Shown: piece by piece, positions 14,536 to 22,803 of the stretch
How positions within the stretch are numbered: the stretch's first letter is position 1
How the letters are laid out: the number at the start of each line of letters is the position of its first letter
Assembly: GCA_021810985.1 (NCBI GenBank)
Contig: JAJZQA010000001.1
Location: 1 to 27,054, forward strand
DNA from: Deltaproteobacteria bacterium
GTDB taxonomy: Bacteria > Desulfobacterota > Desulfuromonadia > Geobacterales > Geobacteraceae
Direction of reading: 5' to 3'
DNA length: 27,054 nucleotides
Translations under genes and position numbers: made by a program
Notes under the pieces: generated by a model
Database searches by the model: none
What the model was told of the DNA's origin: nothing
Seen by the model: the letters and a program-made list of their open reading frames with translations, nothing else

Positions 14536-15105
14536 ATGAAAAAAGTGCTGAATAACAAAGGGTTTGCTCTGCTGGCTGTCTTGACAATGGTCATTGTCAT
14601 GGGCATTACCTTGGGCGCGGCCGGATTGTCATGGCGAATTATCATGAAACGGGAGCGGGAAAAAGAGCTGCTTTTTCGCGGGACTCAGATACGGGATGCC
14701 ATTACCCGTTGGTACTCGCTCAAATCAGTTGAGCAGGCGGCCATGCCTCTTCGGGATCTGAAGGACCTGCTGAAGGACCCGCGGACACCAAAGACGGTGC
14801 GTTACCTGCGTCGGTTGTATACCGACCCGATGACGAACAAGGATTGGGAGTTGATCATCGATCCCTCAAAAGGTATCCAAGGTGTTGCCAGCACCAGTCA
14901 GGAAGAGCCGCTGAAAACGGCCAGATTCCCGGAAGAACTTCAGGATTTTGCCGAAAAGAAGAGCTACCGCGAATGGCGCTTCGTCTATACTCCTTCTACA
15001 TCCTCTGCCCAACCACCGGGAGCTTCAGGCGCAACGCAGACGCTCCCGCCCGGAACGCCGCAACCGGCTGCCAACGGGCAGATTCCCCCGCCAATGACCC
15101 CGTAA
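14536..15105 (+). CDS. Minor pseudopilin-like protein lacking E5
   Basis: The 189-residue protein has a prepilin leader MKKVLNNKG, then FALLAVLTMVIVMGITL. Position 5 after the cleavage site is Ala instead of Glu, as in GspK-type tip pseudopilins. The globular part (YTDPMTNKDWELI, GIQGVASTSQEEPLK, KSYREWRFVY) is the pattern of GspG/H-like secretion proteins in this type of system. The tail is Pro/Gly/Gln-rich and probably disordered. ATG 14536 is chosen to give a normal short leader; in-frame codons back to 14446 would add an unlikely basic extension. The ribosome site is weak. It probably caps or primes the pseudopilus made by the two GspG paralogs. Confidence 0.78.
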   Translation: MKKVLNNKGFALLAVLTMVIVMGITLGAAGLSWRIIMKREREKELLFRGTQIRDAITRWYSLKSVEQAAMPLRDLKDLLKDPRTPKTVRYLRRLYTDPMTNKDWELIIDPSKGIQGVASTSQEEPLKTARFPEELQDFAEKKSYREWRFVYTPSTSSAQPPGASGATQTLPPGTPQPAANGQIPPPMTP

Positions 15106-15132
15106 ACCGAGGTGCTGCTCTCTTATGTAAAA

Positions 15133-16056
15133 TCAGGGTGCTGACACCTCTACCACCGAACTGCTTTCACCGTTGGGGTTGATCACCTGCACGGTAAAAC
15201 TTTTCTCAGCCGAATCGTATGGGTGCCGTTGGTAGATAATCCTGTTGCAGTCCACGTAGATAACCTTTTCCCTTTCGACCGGATTCACCGCGGAGGCCGT
15301 CATGGATTTCCCTTCCACAACGACTTTTGAATTGCTCTGCAAATTCCGGCCTTCGATGATCAGGTCATAGTAGTTTACGTAATTCTCGCCTTGGATTATC
15401 CCGGTAATTTCGGGTTTTGAATCAATAAATAGCGCAAGAGCTGATGACAGGGTTCCGCCCGGATTCTTGACCTGTACGGTATGGAGACCGCTGGCAATCC
15501 GGGGTATGTGAATGGAAATGGTTTCAGCTGACTCGAAGCGGCTTTTGATTACCGCACCATCAAAGAGCACCTGCGAACTCGGCAGAAAATTATCCCCGCT
15601 GATCTGGACTACCCGTTCATTATCCGGGGTGCAGGCATAAATTTTGTCCGGCGTCAGGGAAGTGGCGGACGGTGTCCGGGGGGTCACGGAAAATCTGTAC
15701 CCCTTGCTGACTGTACCGTCTTCGCGTCGCACGAAGAGACCATAGAGGCCCGGCGCCAGATCCGGGATCTCAAAGCTGAGTTGTTTCGGTCCTTGAATGG
15801 TGGTTTGGGCTTCCAGCGGGCCAATCAAGACGTGGGTTCCAGCGCTGAATCCTGATCCGAAAAGCGTCACGCTCATTCCCGGCTCGGCCTGGGAAGGAAT
15901 GATGCTGAGAATCGTGACGGGAACGGTCCGTTCCTCGCGGTTTCCCGGCAGTTGTCCTTCCGCCGGGCCAGATAAGGTACTCAATAAAAATAACACCGCC
16001 AGTATTATCAGCGGAATAATCCCCAACTTGTCAGGTTTTCTCATTATTGCGTACAT
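15133..16056 (-). CDS. Secreted protein with three IPT/TIG Ig-like domains
   Basis: This 307-residue protein has an N-terminal hydrophobic signal or anchor (LGIIPLIILAVLFLLSTLSG) and three IPT/TIG-like repeats. They lie at about 48-124 (IIPSQAEPGMSVTLFGSGFS), 129-212 (LTPDKIY ... VQISGDNFLPSSQVLFDG) and 216-307 (ITGIIQGENYVNYYDLIIEG). Each shows the typical GxxFxxxxxVxxxG pattern. IPT domains are beta-sandwiches used in extracellular adhesion and scaffolding. GGAG lies eight bases before ATG 16056; ATG 16044 is an alternative. It follows wzi after 141 bases on the same strand and converges with the minor pseudopilin gene with a 27-base gap. Whether it belongs to the secretion system or the polysaccharide locus is open. 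Confidence 0.8.
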   Translation of the reverse strand: MYAIMRKPDKLGIIPLIILAVLFLLSTLSGPAEGQLPGNREERTVPVTILSIIPSQAEPGMSVTLFGSGFSAGTHVLIGPLEAQTTIQGPKQLSFEIPDLAPGLYGLFVRREDGTVSKGYRFSVTPRTPSATSLTPDKIYACTPDNERVVQISGDNFLPSSQVLFDGAVIKSRFESAETISIHIPRIASGLHTVQVKNPGGTLSSALALFIDSKPEITGIIQGENYVNYYDLIIEGRNLQSNSKVVVEGKSMTASAVNPVEREKVIYVDCNRIIYQRHPYDSAEKSFTVQVINPNGESSSVVEVSAP

Positions 16057-16141
16057 GGTTTTTTCTCCGTTTCATTCTGTCAGCTACCGTACTCTCAGAG
16101 TCCGAACCGGCTTTCCTGACAGTGGATGATAGGAATTGTCC

Positions 16142-16159
16142 GGTACAGCTAAGTGTACC
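16142..16159 (-). other. Small hairpin between wzi and the IPT gene
   Basis: GGTACA and TGTACC form a 6-bp stem with the loop GCTAAG. A short palindrome AACAG-G-CTGTT at 16189-16199 overlaps the wzi stop codon. Neither is followed by a T-run in the minus direction, so they are at most weak 3'-end or processing signals. The 141-base gap otherwise holds no gene. Confidence 0.3.
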
Positions 16160-16197
16160 AGCAATTGCGGCGGAGGGAATAGTCCTTCAACAGGCTG

Positions 16198-17871
16198 TTA
16201 ATACCGGTAACTCAGATCAACCTTGCCAATTTGATTGGTGCGGTTGATTCCTCCTGCCAAGTTCACATTATGGATCCGCTCCCAGCCATACATCAGCTGC
16301 AGGTCGATATCACCATGAATCGGGAGTTGCCAGAAAACGCGCAGCGCATTTTTGCGCTCGACGGCCTGAAGGGCGCCATTCGGGTCATAAGCGCCTGCCG
16401 GGTTTACGGTAACCCTGCCGAGGTTTCCTCTCTCGGTGTGAAGGTACTCCAGTGCCAGGTTGTTTCTGACCGAAAACCAGTGGCTGGCCCGAACAAAAAA
16501 CTCCTCAGCCGCCCCGCCTTGGGATGGCCCGATATTCATTCCCCGATACAGGTAACCCCCGGGAAAGGTGCCGCTGGTGGAAAGAATCGCATTGCCAAGA
16601 TAGTATTCCAACCGGAGGTCGTTTTTGCCGTCGGCCGTGAGGCAGGGGATAAAGATGCCGGCAACATAGCTTTCGACGATCGGCCAGAAGGCCGCGGTGT
16701 CCTCCCCGGAAAACTCGCCGTAGATTTCCGTATTTCTCAGAAAAGGCAGTCTTACCCGAAGATCCAGTCCGGCAACGCTGTTCGAGTTGTCACTGCTGGT
16801 GCCGCCAATGAGCCCGCGAAGCCAGTCCCCGAGAGAGTTGTTTACTCCCGGTCCGCCCTGCTGGCGACCCAGGTTGATGCCGAATTCGACGGTGTCATGC
16901 GGTTTAATGGCCAGCTTTGCACCAAGGAAGTACGGTTGTCTGGTTTTTCCGTCCGTCACGGTGGACTCGAAGCGGGAAAACATCAGGGAGTACTTTACCC
17001 AGCCCAGGTAGCGCTTCAGCCAGCCGATATCAAGCGGTTCCGGACTGGAGAGTTTCACCAGATCAAAATTTCTCGCATTATCTGAGAGGGTTATCGCGGT
17101 TCGAGACCCGGGCCCGAACCAGTTAGAATCCCTGCCGATCTCCAGTTCAAGGCCGCCGCCGCCGACTTTCAGATACCCCTTGTTCAACCTGCCTTGCGCG
17201 ACTCGATCCTTGAATGAATAGCTGAGATGTGGCTCGATGAGGGCAGCCGCGAATGAACCCAGATAGGCCTCGCCGCTGAAACGATACTCGACATTACTGC
17301 CCTTCCGGTAGCGGATTCCCTCATTATTCCCCAATAAAGGAGTCCCTTCCGTCCCATGCTGCCTGACGGGAGAGGGGTAGGGATTATCCGGACGCAATCC
17401 TGAGCCGATGCCGAATACGCCATCGCCACCCGGGTCGTGGACCGGCCGCTCATAGCTCCGGGGGACTCCATCGAGGTAGATATAGCGAATCCTTGCTGTG
17501 GAAAACGGATTGTAGTCAAAACGCGGAGCCTTTTCCTGCTCATTGCGCAGGGATACTTCGCGAGGGAGCAGATCGCGTACCCTGGTCAGGAGGCTGGAGG
17601 CAAAGTTGCGCGCGGCCTCGTTGTCGATGCCGGTCAGGTTGCTTTCCGCCTCAAGGGCCAGTCTGGCGGCTTCCGATTTTGAAAAAGGCCGAATTCCCTG
17701 GATGTTCGATGTAATAATGCCAAATCCGGCCAGTTTTTCCAGATATAGGTAGAGAGGACTATCGAGAGGGATGTTGTTCGATGCGAGTGCGAAGGCCCGG
17801 TTTGCGGGAAGGGAGAGGCAGGCGATGAACAGGATGAGGCCGCAAAAAGTGACTGCCGGGCGAGAAAACAT
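16198..17871 (-). CDS. wzi: Wzi-like capsule assembly outer-membrane barrel
   Basis: The 557-residue protein has a signal peptide (to about residue 29, FALAS), an N-terminal helical segment (PLYLYLEKLAGFGIITSNI ... FSKSEAARLALEAE) and a long beta-barrel ending in VDLSYRY, an outer-membrane-type aromatic C-terminus. The ELEIGRDSNWFGPGSRTAITLSDNAR region is the signature of the capsule assembly Wzi family (W-G-PG motif). Wzi anchors capsular polysaccharide to the outer surface; longer homologues with an N-terminal SLH-like helical part are common outside Enterobacteria. AGGTGA sits three bases before ATG 17871. It is 51 bases behind the nucleotide-sugar dehydratase gene, in the same minus-strand operon. 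Confidence 0.85.
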   Translation of the reverse strand: MFSRPAVTFCGLILFIACLSLPANRAFALASNNIPLDSPLYLYLEKLAGFGIITSNIQGIRPFSKSEAARLALEAESNLTGIDNEAARNFASSLLTRVRDLLPREVSLRNEQEKAPRFDYNPFSTARIRYIYLDGVPRSYERPVHDPGGDGVFGIGSGLRPDNPYPSPVRQHGTEGTPLLGNNEGIRYRKGSNVEYRFSGEAYLGSFAAALIEPHLSYSFKDRVAQGRLNKGYLKVGGGGLELEIGRDSNWFGPGSRTAITLSDNARNFDLVKLSSPEPLDIGWLKRYLGWVKYSLMFSRFESTVTDGKTRQPYFLGAKLAIKPHDTVEFGINLGRQQGGPGVNNSLGDWLRGLIGGTSSDNSNSVAGLDLRVRLPFLRNTEIYGEFSGEDTAAFWPIVESYVAGIFIPCLTADGKNDLRLEYYLGNAILSTSGTFPGGYLYRGMNIGPSQGGAAEEFFVRASHWFSVRNNLALEYLHTERGNLGRVTVNPAGAYDPNGALQAVERKNALRVFWQLPIHGDIDLQLMYGWERIHNVNLAGGINRTNQIGKVDLSYRY

Positions 17872-17922
17872 TTTTCACCTGAGAGAGATGGAATTTTAGC
17901 TGCCGTCAATGGCGAGATTCTG

Positions 17923-19863
17923 TTATGAAACCGGCTGTCGTAGTGGGATAATTCTTGCGGGTTGTGCACCATCCTTCATTTTTATGCTTTGGCCGGCGGA
18001 AATGGCGTGTTGGTGCCGCTCAGCCGGGTACTGGTGCTGTTGGGATGGTGTGAACTCCATGACGAGGCGACGAAGTGCAATGACCATTCCTTGAATATCA
18101 TGCGTTTCAGCCAGGTGGAACAACTGGGCAAGTTCGGCTGAAAAGCTTTCCGAATCCGCGGCGGCAGAAGCCGCAATCTTGATCTTCCTGTGGGAGGTCT
18201 CCCTGACCCCTTCCTCTTTTGTCAGAAGTTCTTCAAAGAGTTTTTCCCCCGGGCGCAGACCGGTAAATACAATATCAATATCCTTATTGGGAATCAACCC
18301 AGAAAGCCTGATCAAATGTTCGGCAAGATCAAGGATCCGGACCGGGTCTCCCATCTCGAGCAGGAATATTTCTCCTCCCTGGCCAAGGCAGCCTGCCTGC
18401 AGCACCAATTGCGCAGCCTCGGGAATGGTCATGAAATATCTGATAACCTCGGGATCGGTAACGGTTACCGGCCCGCCTTTTCTGATTTGTTCCAGGAAAA
18501 TGGGAATAACGCTGCCGCTGCTTCCGAGCACATTTCCGAAGCGGACCGTAGTGAATTTTGTGGAGCTTTTCTTGGCTAATGACTGGATATAGATTTCCGC
18601 GACGCGTTTTGAGGCACCCATGATATTGGTCGGATTTACCGCTTTGTCGGATGAGATCATGACGAAACTGGAGACACCTGCCTTGTCGGCTGCGTCGGCC
18701 AGAACTTTGGTTCCCCTGCAGTTGTTCAATACCGCTTGGGTGGGATTGTGTTCGAGCAAGGAAACGTGTTTGTAGGCTGCCGCATGGAAGACCACGTCAG
18801 GTTTATAGTGGGAGAATACCGCATCGATTTTGTCTCGGCTCCTTATATCCCCGAGAACAGGAATGATAGTCACTTTGGGATGGCGTGCCGCCAGTTCCCG
18901 GTCGATATAAAAGAGCGGGGTCTCGGCCTTGTCAAGCAGGATCAGTTTTCTGGGATCGAACTCAACGATCTGGCGGCAAATTTCACTGCCGATACTGCCG
19001 GCCGCACCGGAAACCAGGACAGTTTTGCCCTGCAGGTAGTGCCGGATTCCGGATTTATCCAGTGTGACGGGCTCTCTGCCGAGAAGGTCCTCCAGTTCCA
19101 CATCCCGAATCTGGTTCGCCAATACCTTGCAGTTGATGATGTCGCTGATTGCCGGAAGGATTTTGACGCGGGCGCCGGTCTTATTGCAGTTCTCGATCAT
19201 TTTTCGCAAAGCAAATCCCCGCACCGACGGCACGGCCACGATCAGATCTTCGATGCCATGCTTGCGCACAAGCTCCTGCAATTGGTCCTGTTTGCCCAGC
19301 ACCGGTACAGTGCCAAGAATCATGCCCCTTTTACTCTCGTCATCGTCGACGAATCCGACAATGTTGTATTCAGGTGCCTGCTGTCTGCCGATTTCCGTCA
19401 GGAGCAGGCGACCCGCATCGCCTGCTCCCAGGATCAGGGTTCTGTGTCCGGTATTTCTGGTGGAAGTGAAGATGTGTTCCCGGTACAGCCGCCAGGCCAG
19501 GCGGCTCGATGCTGTCAGAAAAAGGAGGATCAGCCAGTCGATGAGGATGATTGAACGGGGGAAATGATCAAAATACTGAAAAAAAGTAAGAAAAAACGAG
19601 GAGCCAAGGGATGCGACGCTAACCACTTTGAAAATTTCGACGGCGTCCCGTACTGAAGCGTAGCGCCATAACTTTCGGTAAAAGCCCATGGAAAGAAACG
19701 CCAGGGGTTTAATAACCGCGACTATACAAAGTCCTTTCCAGAAGATCGCACCGTACGCGGGTGGGATGAAAAAATCGAAGCGGAAAAGAAAGGAGAGAGT
19801 GTATGCCAAGACGATTAAGGCTGTGTCAATTATAATCAGCATCAATACTTTCTGGAACGACAC
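17923..19863 (-). CDS. Membrane-bound nucleotide-sugar 4,6-dehydratase (PglF/WbpM/CapD type)
   Basis: This 646-residue protein starts at GTG 19863, preceded by a near-perfect AAGGAGG (19874-19868). Any longer frame would read through the intergenic region. Four N-terminal membrane helices (about 5-110) are followed by a first Rossmann domain (TLILGAGDAGRLLLTEI, about 141) and a second catalytic SDR domain (VLVSGAAGSIGSEICRQI, about 282). The latter has SSDKAVNPTN and MGASK, where Met replaces the usual SDR tyrosine, as is characteristic of the PglF/WbpM/FlaA1 family. These enzymes convert UDP-GlcNAc or similar to a 4-keto-6-deoxy sugar. The DegT-family aminotransferase at the right edge could act on that product. 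The C-terminal Gln/His-rich tail is unconserved. Confidence 0.92.
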   Translation of the reverse strand: MSFQKVLMLIIIDTALIVLAYTLSFLFRFDFFIPPAYGAIFWKGLCIVAVIKPLAFLSMGFYRKLWRYASVRDAVEIFKVVSVASLGSSFFLTFFQYFDHFPRSIILIDWLILLFLTASSRLAWRLYREHIFTSTRNTGHRTLILGAGDAGRLLLTEIGRQQAPEYNIVGFVDDDESKRGMILGTVPVLGKQDQLQELVRKHGIEDLIVAVPSVRGFALRKMIENCNKTGARVKILPAISDIINCKVLANQIRDVELEDLLGREPVTLDKSGIRHYLQGKTVLVSGAAGSIGSEICRQIVEFDPRKLILLDKAETPLFYIDRELAARHPKVTIIPVLGDIRSRDKIDAVFSHYKPDVVFHAAAYKHVSLLEHNPTQAVLNNCRGTKVLADAADKAGVSSFVMISSDKAVNPTNIMGASKRVAEIYIQSLAKKSSTKFTTVRFGNVLGSSGSVIPIFLEQIRKGGPVTVTDPEVIRYFMTIPEAAQLVLQAGCLGQGGEIFLLEMGDPVRILDLAEHLIRLSGLIPNKDIDIVFTGLRPGEKLFEELLTKEEGVRETSHRKIKIAASAAADSESFSAELAQLFHLAETHDIQGMVIALRRLVMEFTPSQQHQYPAERHQHAISAGQSIKMKDGAQPARIIPLRQPVS

Positions 19864-19974
19864 GGCTCCTCCTTGGCGGTTGGGCAGGGTAGAAAACAGT
19901 ATGGAATCTGCTGAAAACCTATTTGTTTCGCAAATTTGAATGACAGGGTAACGATATTGTCTTGAAATAGTAAC

Positions 19975-19980
19975 ATTATA
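19975..19980 (-). promoter_or_regulatory. Possible -10 box for the dehydratase-wzi operon
   Basis: A perfect TATAAT on the minus strand lies about 105 bases upstream of GTG 19863. The expected -35 position (around 19998-20003) is only an A-tract in that direction, so an activator or UP-like element would be needed. Confidence 0.3.
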
Positions 19981-20041
19981 TAAACAAATTACGAGAACTT
20001 TTTTTCCGGGCTTTCGTGGGCAAATGGCCCTAAAGGAAATT

Positions 20042-20070
20042 TGTCGATAAATTTTTCCCTGTCCTCGACA
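20042..20070. repeat. Inverted repeat TGTCGA-N17-TCGACA overlapping the -35 box
   Basis: TGTCGA (20042-20047) and TCGACA (20065-20070) are perfect 6-bp inverted repeats whose centres are about two helical turns apart. The right arm is the -35 box of the export-gene promoter. The arrangement suits a dimeric regulator; none is encoded in view. Confidence 0.35.
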
Positions 20071-20093
20071 GTATTGAGTTTTTAGCATATAAT
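20065..20093 (+). promoter_or_regulatory. Strong sigma70-like promoter for the SLBB/Wzz/beta-helix operon
   Basis: TCGACA (five of six -35 matches) is followed by exactly 17 bases and a perfect TATAAT (20088-20093). The predicted start near 20100 gives a leader of about 93 bases to the TTG start codon at 20193. Confidence 0.65.
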
Positions 20094-20192
20094 ATTTTTT
20101 CCAATTGACAATGCCTTTATCAATATATTCAGCACTCACATTTATTTGCATACCGGTAAGTAATTGAAAACTGACACCACAGGAGACCGCCC

Positions 20193-22781
20193 TTGAAAAA
20201 AGGAAGTGTGATTTTCATCCTTGCTTTTTGCTGCATGTACCTGGTTGTTTCAAAAGATTGGCGTGTATTTGCTGAAGTTCTGCCCGACTCACCCCCGACC
20301 CGTACGGTGGTGCCTGCCTATTCCCCCCCGAACAAATCCGCAGTTTTTCAGTCCCTCTCTTCAGCGAGATCCTCCCAAAGGGATTCATCCGGATTAGCCG
20401 CAACGAGAAAGCTTCCCGGGTCGCTGAAGGAAAAAATCCGTTCCGACGAAGAAAGACAGTCTAATTTGACCGACGAAGGATCGGTGCCAAAAGGAACGGA
20501 TGATATTTCGCCCATCGAGCAGTCTCTCCTGACTGAAGAAACCACCAAAGACAACTCCCGTCCCCTGCCATACCAGGTAAAGCGCCTGAACCAGTTCGGC
20601 TACAATTTTTTTAAGCCAAGCGAGGGGGGCTTTTCTCCGCTCACCGATATTCCGGTCGGGGCCGAGTATGTTGTTGGCCCGGGAGACAAGCTGATCATCA
20701 ATCTTTGGGGGAGTGTCGAGGGAACCTATGAGTTGGATGTTAATCGCAGTGGGGAAATTTTCCTTCCGCGAGTCGGGAGCGTCAAGGTCTGGGGTGTTTC
20801 TTTCGGTGAACTGCCGAATCTTCTGAAAAGCAATCTGGCGAAAATCTATAAGGATTTCGGTCTGAACGTGACGATGGGCAAACTCCGGGTCGTCAAAGTC
20901 TATGTGGTGGGTGAGGTCCGGGCACCCGGCGATTATAACCTGAGTTCCCTTTCGACGCTGATAAATGCCCTCAGTGCCGCGGGCGGGCCGCTGAAAACCG
21001 GATCCCTTCGCTCGATCCAGATCAAACGGGCCGGGAAGGTGGTGGACACGGTCGACCTGTACGACTTTTTTCTCTCCGGTGACAAAAGCAGAGATATCCG
21101 CCTGCAGTCCGGTGATACGATATTCGTCCCCGTGATCGGCCGGGTGGCGGGAATTTCCGGCAACGTGAAGAGACCCGCCATCTATGAACTCAAAAACGAG
21201 GAGAATCTTGCCGACCTGATCGGACTTGCGGAAGGATTTCTTCCGACCGGCTACCTGCAGCGGGTCCAGCTTTCCCGGGTGCAAGCCCACGAGAAGAGGG
21301 TGGTCTCCGATTTTAGCCTGGACCCGAAGGTTGACGGGAAGACGCTGGAAGAGTTGATGAAGGCGATAAAAATCCAGGATATGGATCTGGTGAAGATCTT
21401 TCCCATCGACAAAACCCTGCGTGACCATGTCAGACTTTCCGGGTATGTGCTCCGGCCGGGAGACTATGCCTTGAAGCCCGGCATGCGGGTGAGCGATCTT
21501 CTGCCGCAGGACAACCTTCTTCCCGAGTATTACCGGGAGGCTGCCGAAATTACACGACTCTATCCCCCGGATTATCACCCGGAAAAACTGTTCATCAATC
21601 TTGCCAAGGCTTTAGCCGGAGAGCCGAATTATAATCTGGAATTGCAGGAATTCGACGAGCTCAAGGTATTTTCCCGCTGGGAGATGGAAGAAATGCCCAG
21701 GGTGTGGGTGAATGGCGAAGTGCAAAATCCCGGAGAATATCGACTCTTTGAAAATATGACGGTACGCGATCTCCTCCTGGCGGCGGGGAACCTGAAGATA
21801 ACCGCCTATCGCAAGTTTGCCGAATTGAGCCGCATCAAGCAGACCGGCGAAACGGTCGCGTCATACCCCCTTACCATCAATCTTGAAGAGGCGCTGAAAG
21901 GGAGCGAAAAGGACAATGTAACCCTCCTTCCTTTTGATGAGTTGAGCGTCAGAAAGATCCCCAACTGGGTCGAGGAGTTGGACCGGCATGTAACGCTCAG
22001 CGGAGAGGTGAAATTCCCCGGTACCTATCCCATCTACAAGGGGGAAAAGCTGAGTTCCATAATCGAAAGGGCGGGCGGCTTTACTGAAAGTGCCTACCTG
22101 CAAGGCGCAAAATTTACCCGGGAATCGGTGCGGGAGACCCAGCAGAAGCGGATGGACGAGGTAATAGCACGGACTGAACAGGAGATATTGAAAAAACAGG
22201 GAGAGCTGGCTGCGCTGGCAGCGTCCAAGGAGGAGCTGGAAGCAACCAAGGCTTCACTGGAAGGATTGCAGAAAGGTCTGAATAAACTCAAGTCGGCAAA
22301 AGCGGAAGGTCGTATGGTGCTCCAACTCGCCCAGTTGCCCGAGTTTGCGAAGAGTGAATATAATGTTGAAGTGATGGGCGGCGATACACTGCAGGTGCCG
22401 AAGACGCCGAGTGAAGTCACCGTACTGGGGCAGGTCTATAATCCCACCTCTCTTGTCTATATGCAGGGCAAAAGCGCGTCCTACTATCTGAGCAAGTCCG
22501 GGGGAGCTACGCGAGATGCGGAAGAAGATGATATGTACATCGTCAAGGCCGATGGTACGGTTGTCAGCAGGCATCAGACGTCATTAGGTTTCAACTGGAA
22601 CGACGATACCAAATCCTGGTACTTCGGCTCATTCCTTTCCACCCAAATGCAGCCGGGTGATACCCTGGTCGTGCCGCAAAAGCTGGAGCGCACCGCCTGG
22701 ATGCGGGAAATAAAGGATATTGCCTCCATCCTTGGCAATATTGCGCTTACCGCCGGGGTGATTATTGCGGCCGGGCTGTAA
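20193..22781 (+). CDS. Multi-SLBB polysaccharide export protein (Wza-type outer-membrane channel)
   Basis: The 862-residue protein begins at TTG 20193, supported by AGGAG at 20181-20185 with seven-base spacing. After a signal sequence (about 1-29) and a disordered Ser/Pro/Lys-rich stretch, a Poly_export domain begins near residue 156 (VGPGDKLIINLWG). SLBB-like repeats follow near 235 (GEVRAPGDYNL), 320 (GNVKRPAIYEL), 413 (GYVLRPGDYAL), 504 (GEVQNPGEYRL), 600 (GEVKFPGTYPI) and 742 (GQVYNPTSLVY). A coiled coil (about 646-706) interrupts the fifth repeat, and the C-terminus is a hydrophobic helix (SILGNIALTAGVIIAAGL). Wza-type proteins form the outer-membrane exit for polysaccharide. No lipobox is visible (LAFCC has Phe at -1), unlike classical Wza. 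Confidence 0.9.
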   Translation: MKKGSVIFILAFCCMYLVVSKDWRVFAEVLPDSPPTRTVVPAYSPPNKSAVFQSLSSARSSQRDSSGLAATRKLPGSLKEKIRSDEERQSNLTDEGSVPKGTDDISPIEQSLLTEETTKDNSRPLPYQVKRLNQFGYNFFKPSEGGFSPLTDIPVGAEYVVGPGDKLIINLWGSVEGTYELDVNRSGEIFLPRVGSVKVWGVSFGELPNLLKSNLAKIYKDFGLNVTMGKLRVVKVYVVGEVRAPGDYNLSSLSTLINALSAAGGPLKTGSLRSIQIKRAGKVVDTVDLYDFFLSGDKSRDIRLQSGDTIFVPVIGRVAGISGNVKRPAIYELKNEENLADLIGLAEGFLPTGYLQRVQLSRVQAHEKRVVSDFSLDPKVDGKTLEELMKAIKIQDMDLVKIFPIDKTLRDHVRLSGYVLRPGDYALKPGMRVSDLLPQDNLLPEYYREAAEITRLYPPDYHPEKLFINLAKALAGEPNYNLELQEFDELKVFSRWEMEEMPRVWVNGEVQNPGEYRLFENMTVRDLLLAAGNLKITAYRKFAELSRIKQTGETVASYPLTINLEEALKGSEKDNVTLLPFDELSVRKIPNWVEELDRHVTLSGEVKFPGTYPIYKGEKLSSIIERAGGFTESAYLQGAKFTRESVRETQQKRMDEVIARTEQEILKKQGELAALAASKEELEATKASLEGLQKGLNKLKSAKAEGRMVLQLAQLPEFAKSEYNVEVMGGDTLQVPKTPSEVTVLGQVYNPTSLVYMQGKSASYYLSKSGGATRDAEEDDMYIVKADGTVVSRHQTSLGFNWNDDTKSWYFGSFLSTQMQPGDTLVVPQKLERTAWMREIKDIASILGNIALTAGVIIAAGL

Positions 22782-22803
22782 AAGAAAGTGAGTGGCATGA
22801 GGC

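Larger units (their letters stand above)
19864..20192. other. Divergent regulatory region of the polysaccharide locus
   Basis: This 329-base AT-rich gap separates the dehydratase gene (minus) from the SLBB export gene (plus). Visible elements are a strong + strand promoter at 20065-20093 and an inverted pair TGTCGA (20042-20047) / TCGACA (20065-20070). There is also a small GGGC-AAATG-GCCC stem at 20018-20030, a perfect minus-strand TATAAT at 19975-19980 without a recognisable -35, and a secondary + strand candidate (TTGTCT 19957-19962, 16 bases, TATAAA 19979-19984). No gene or known riboswitch is recognised. Confidence 0.6.

Noticed and set aside
16181..16200. CAACAGGCTGTT palindrome as a mobile-element end
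   Set aside because: It is only a 5-bp dyad overlapping the wzi stop, with no matching partner repeat or transposase seen in the window.
20001..20050. Possible c-di-GMP (GEMM) riboswitch in the polysaccharide intergenic region
   Set aside because: A GGGCAAA-like stretch and small stems are present, but I cannot find the conserved second stem with its tetraloop and receptor, and it lies upstream of the best promoter. A covariance-model scan of 19864-20192 on both strands would decide.
19864..20151. Longer N-terminus for the nucleotide-sugar dehydratase
   Set aside because: GTG 19863 has AAGGAGG just upstream and begins just before the first membrane helix; the extension runs through AT-rich promoter DNA and has no family resemblance.
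20394..21578. 394-codon open frame on the minus strand inside the SLBB export gene
   Set aside because: It is fully antisense to a well-supported gene, with shadow-type composition and no recognisable domain.
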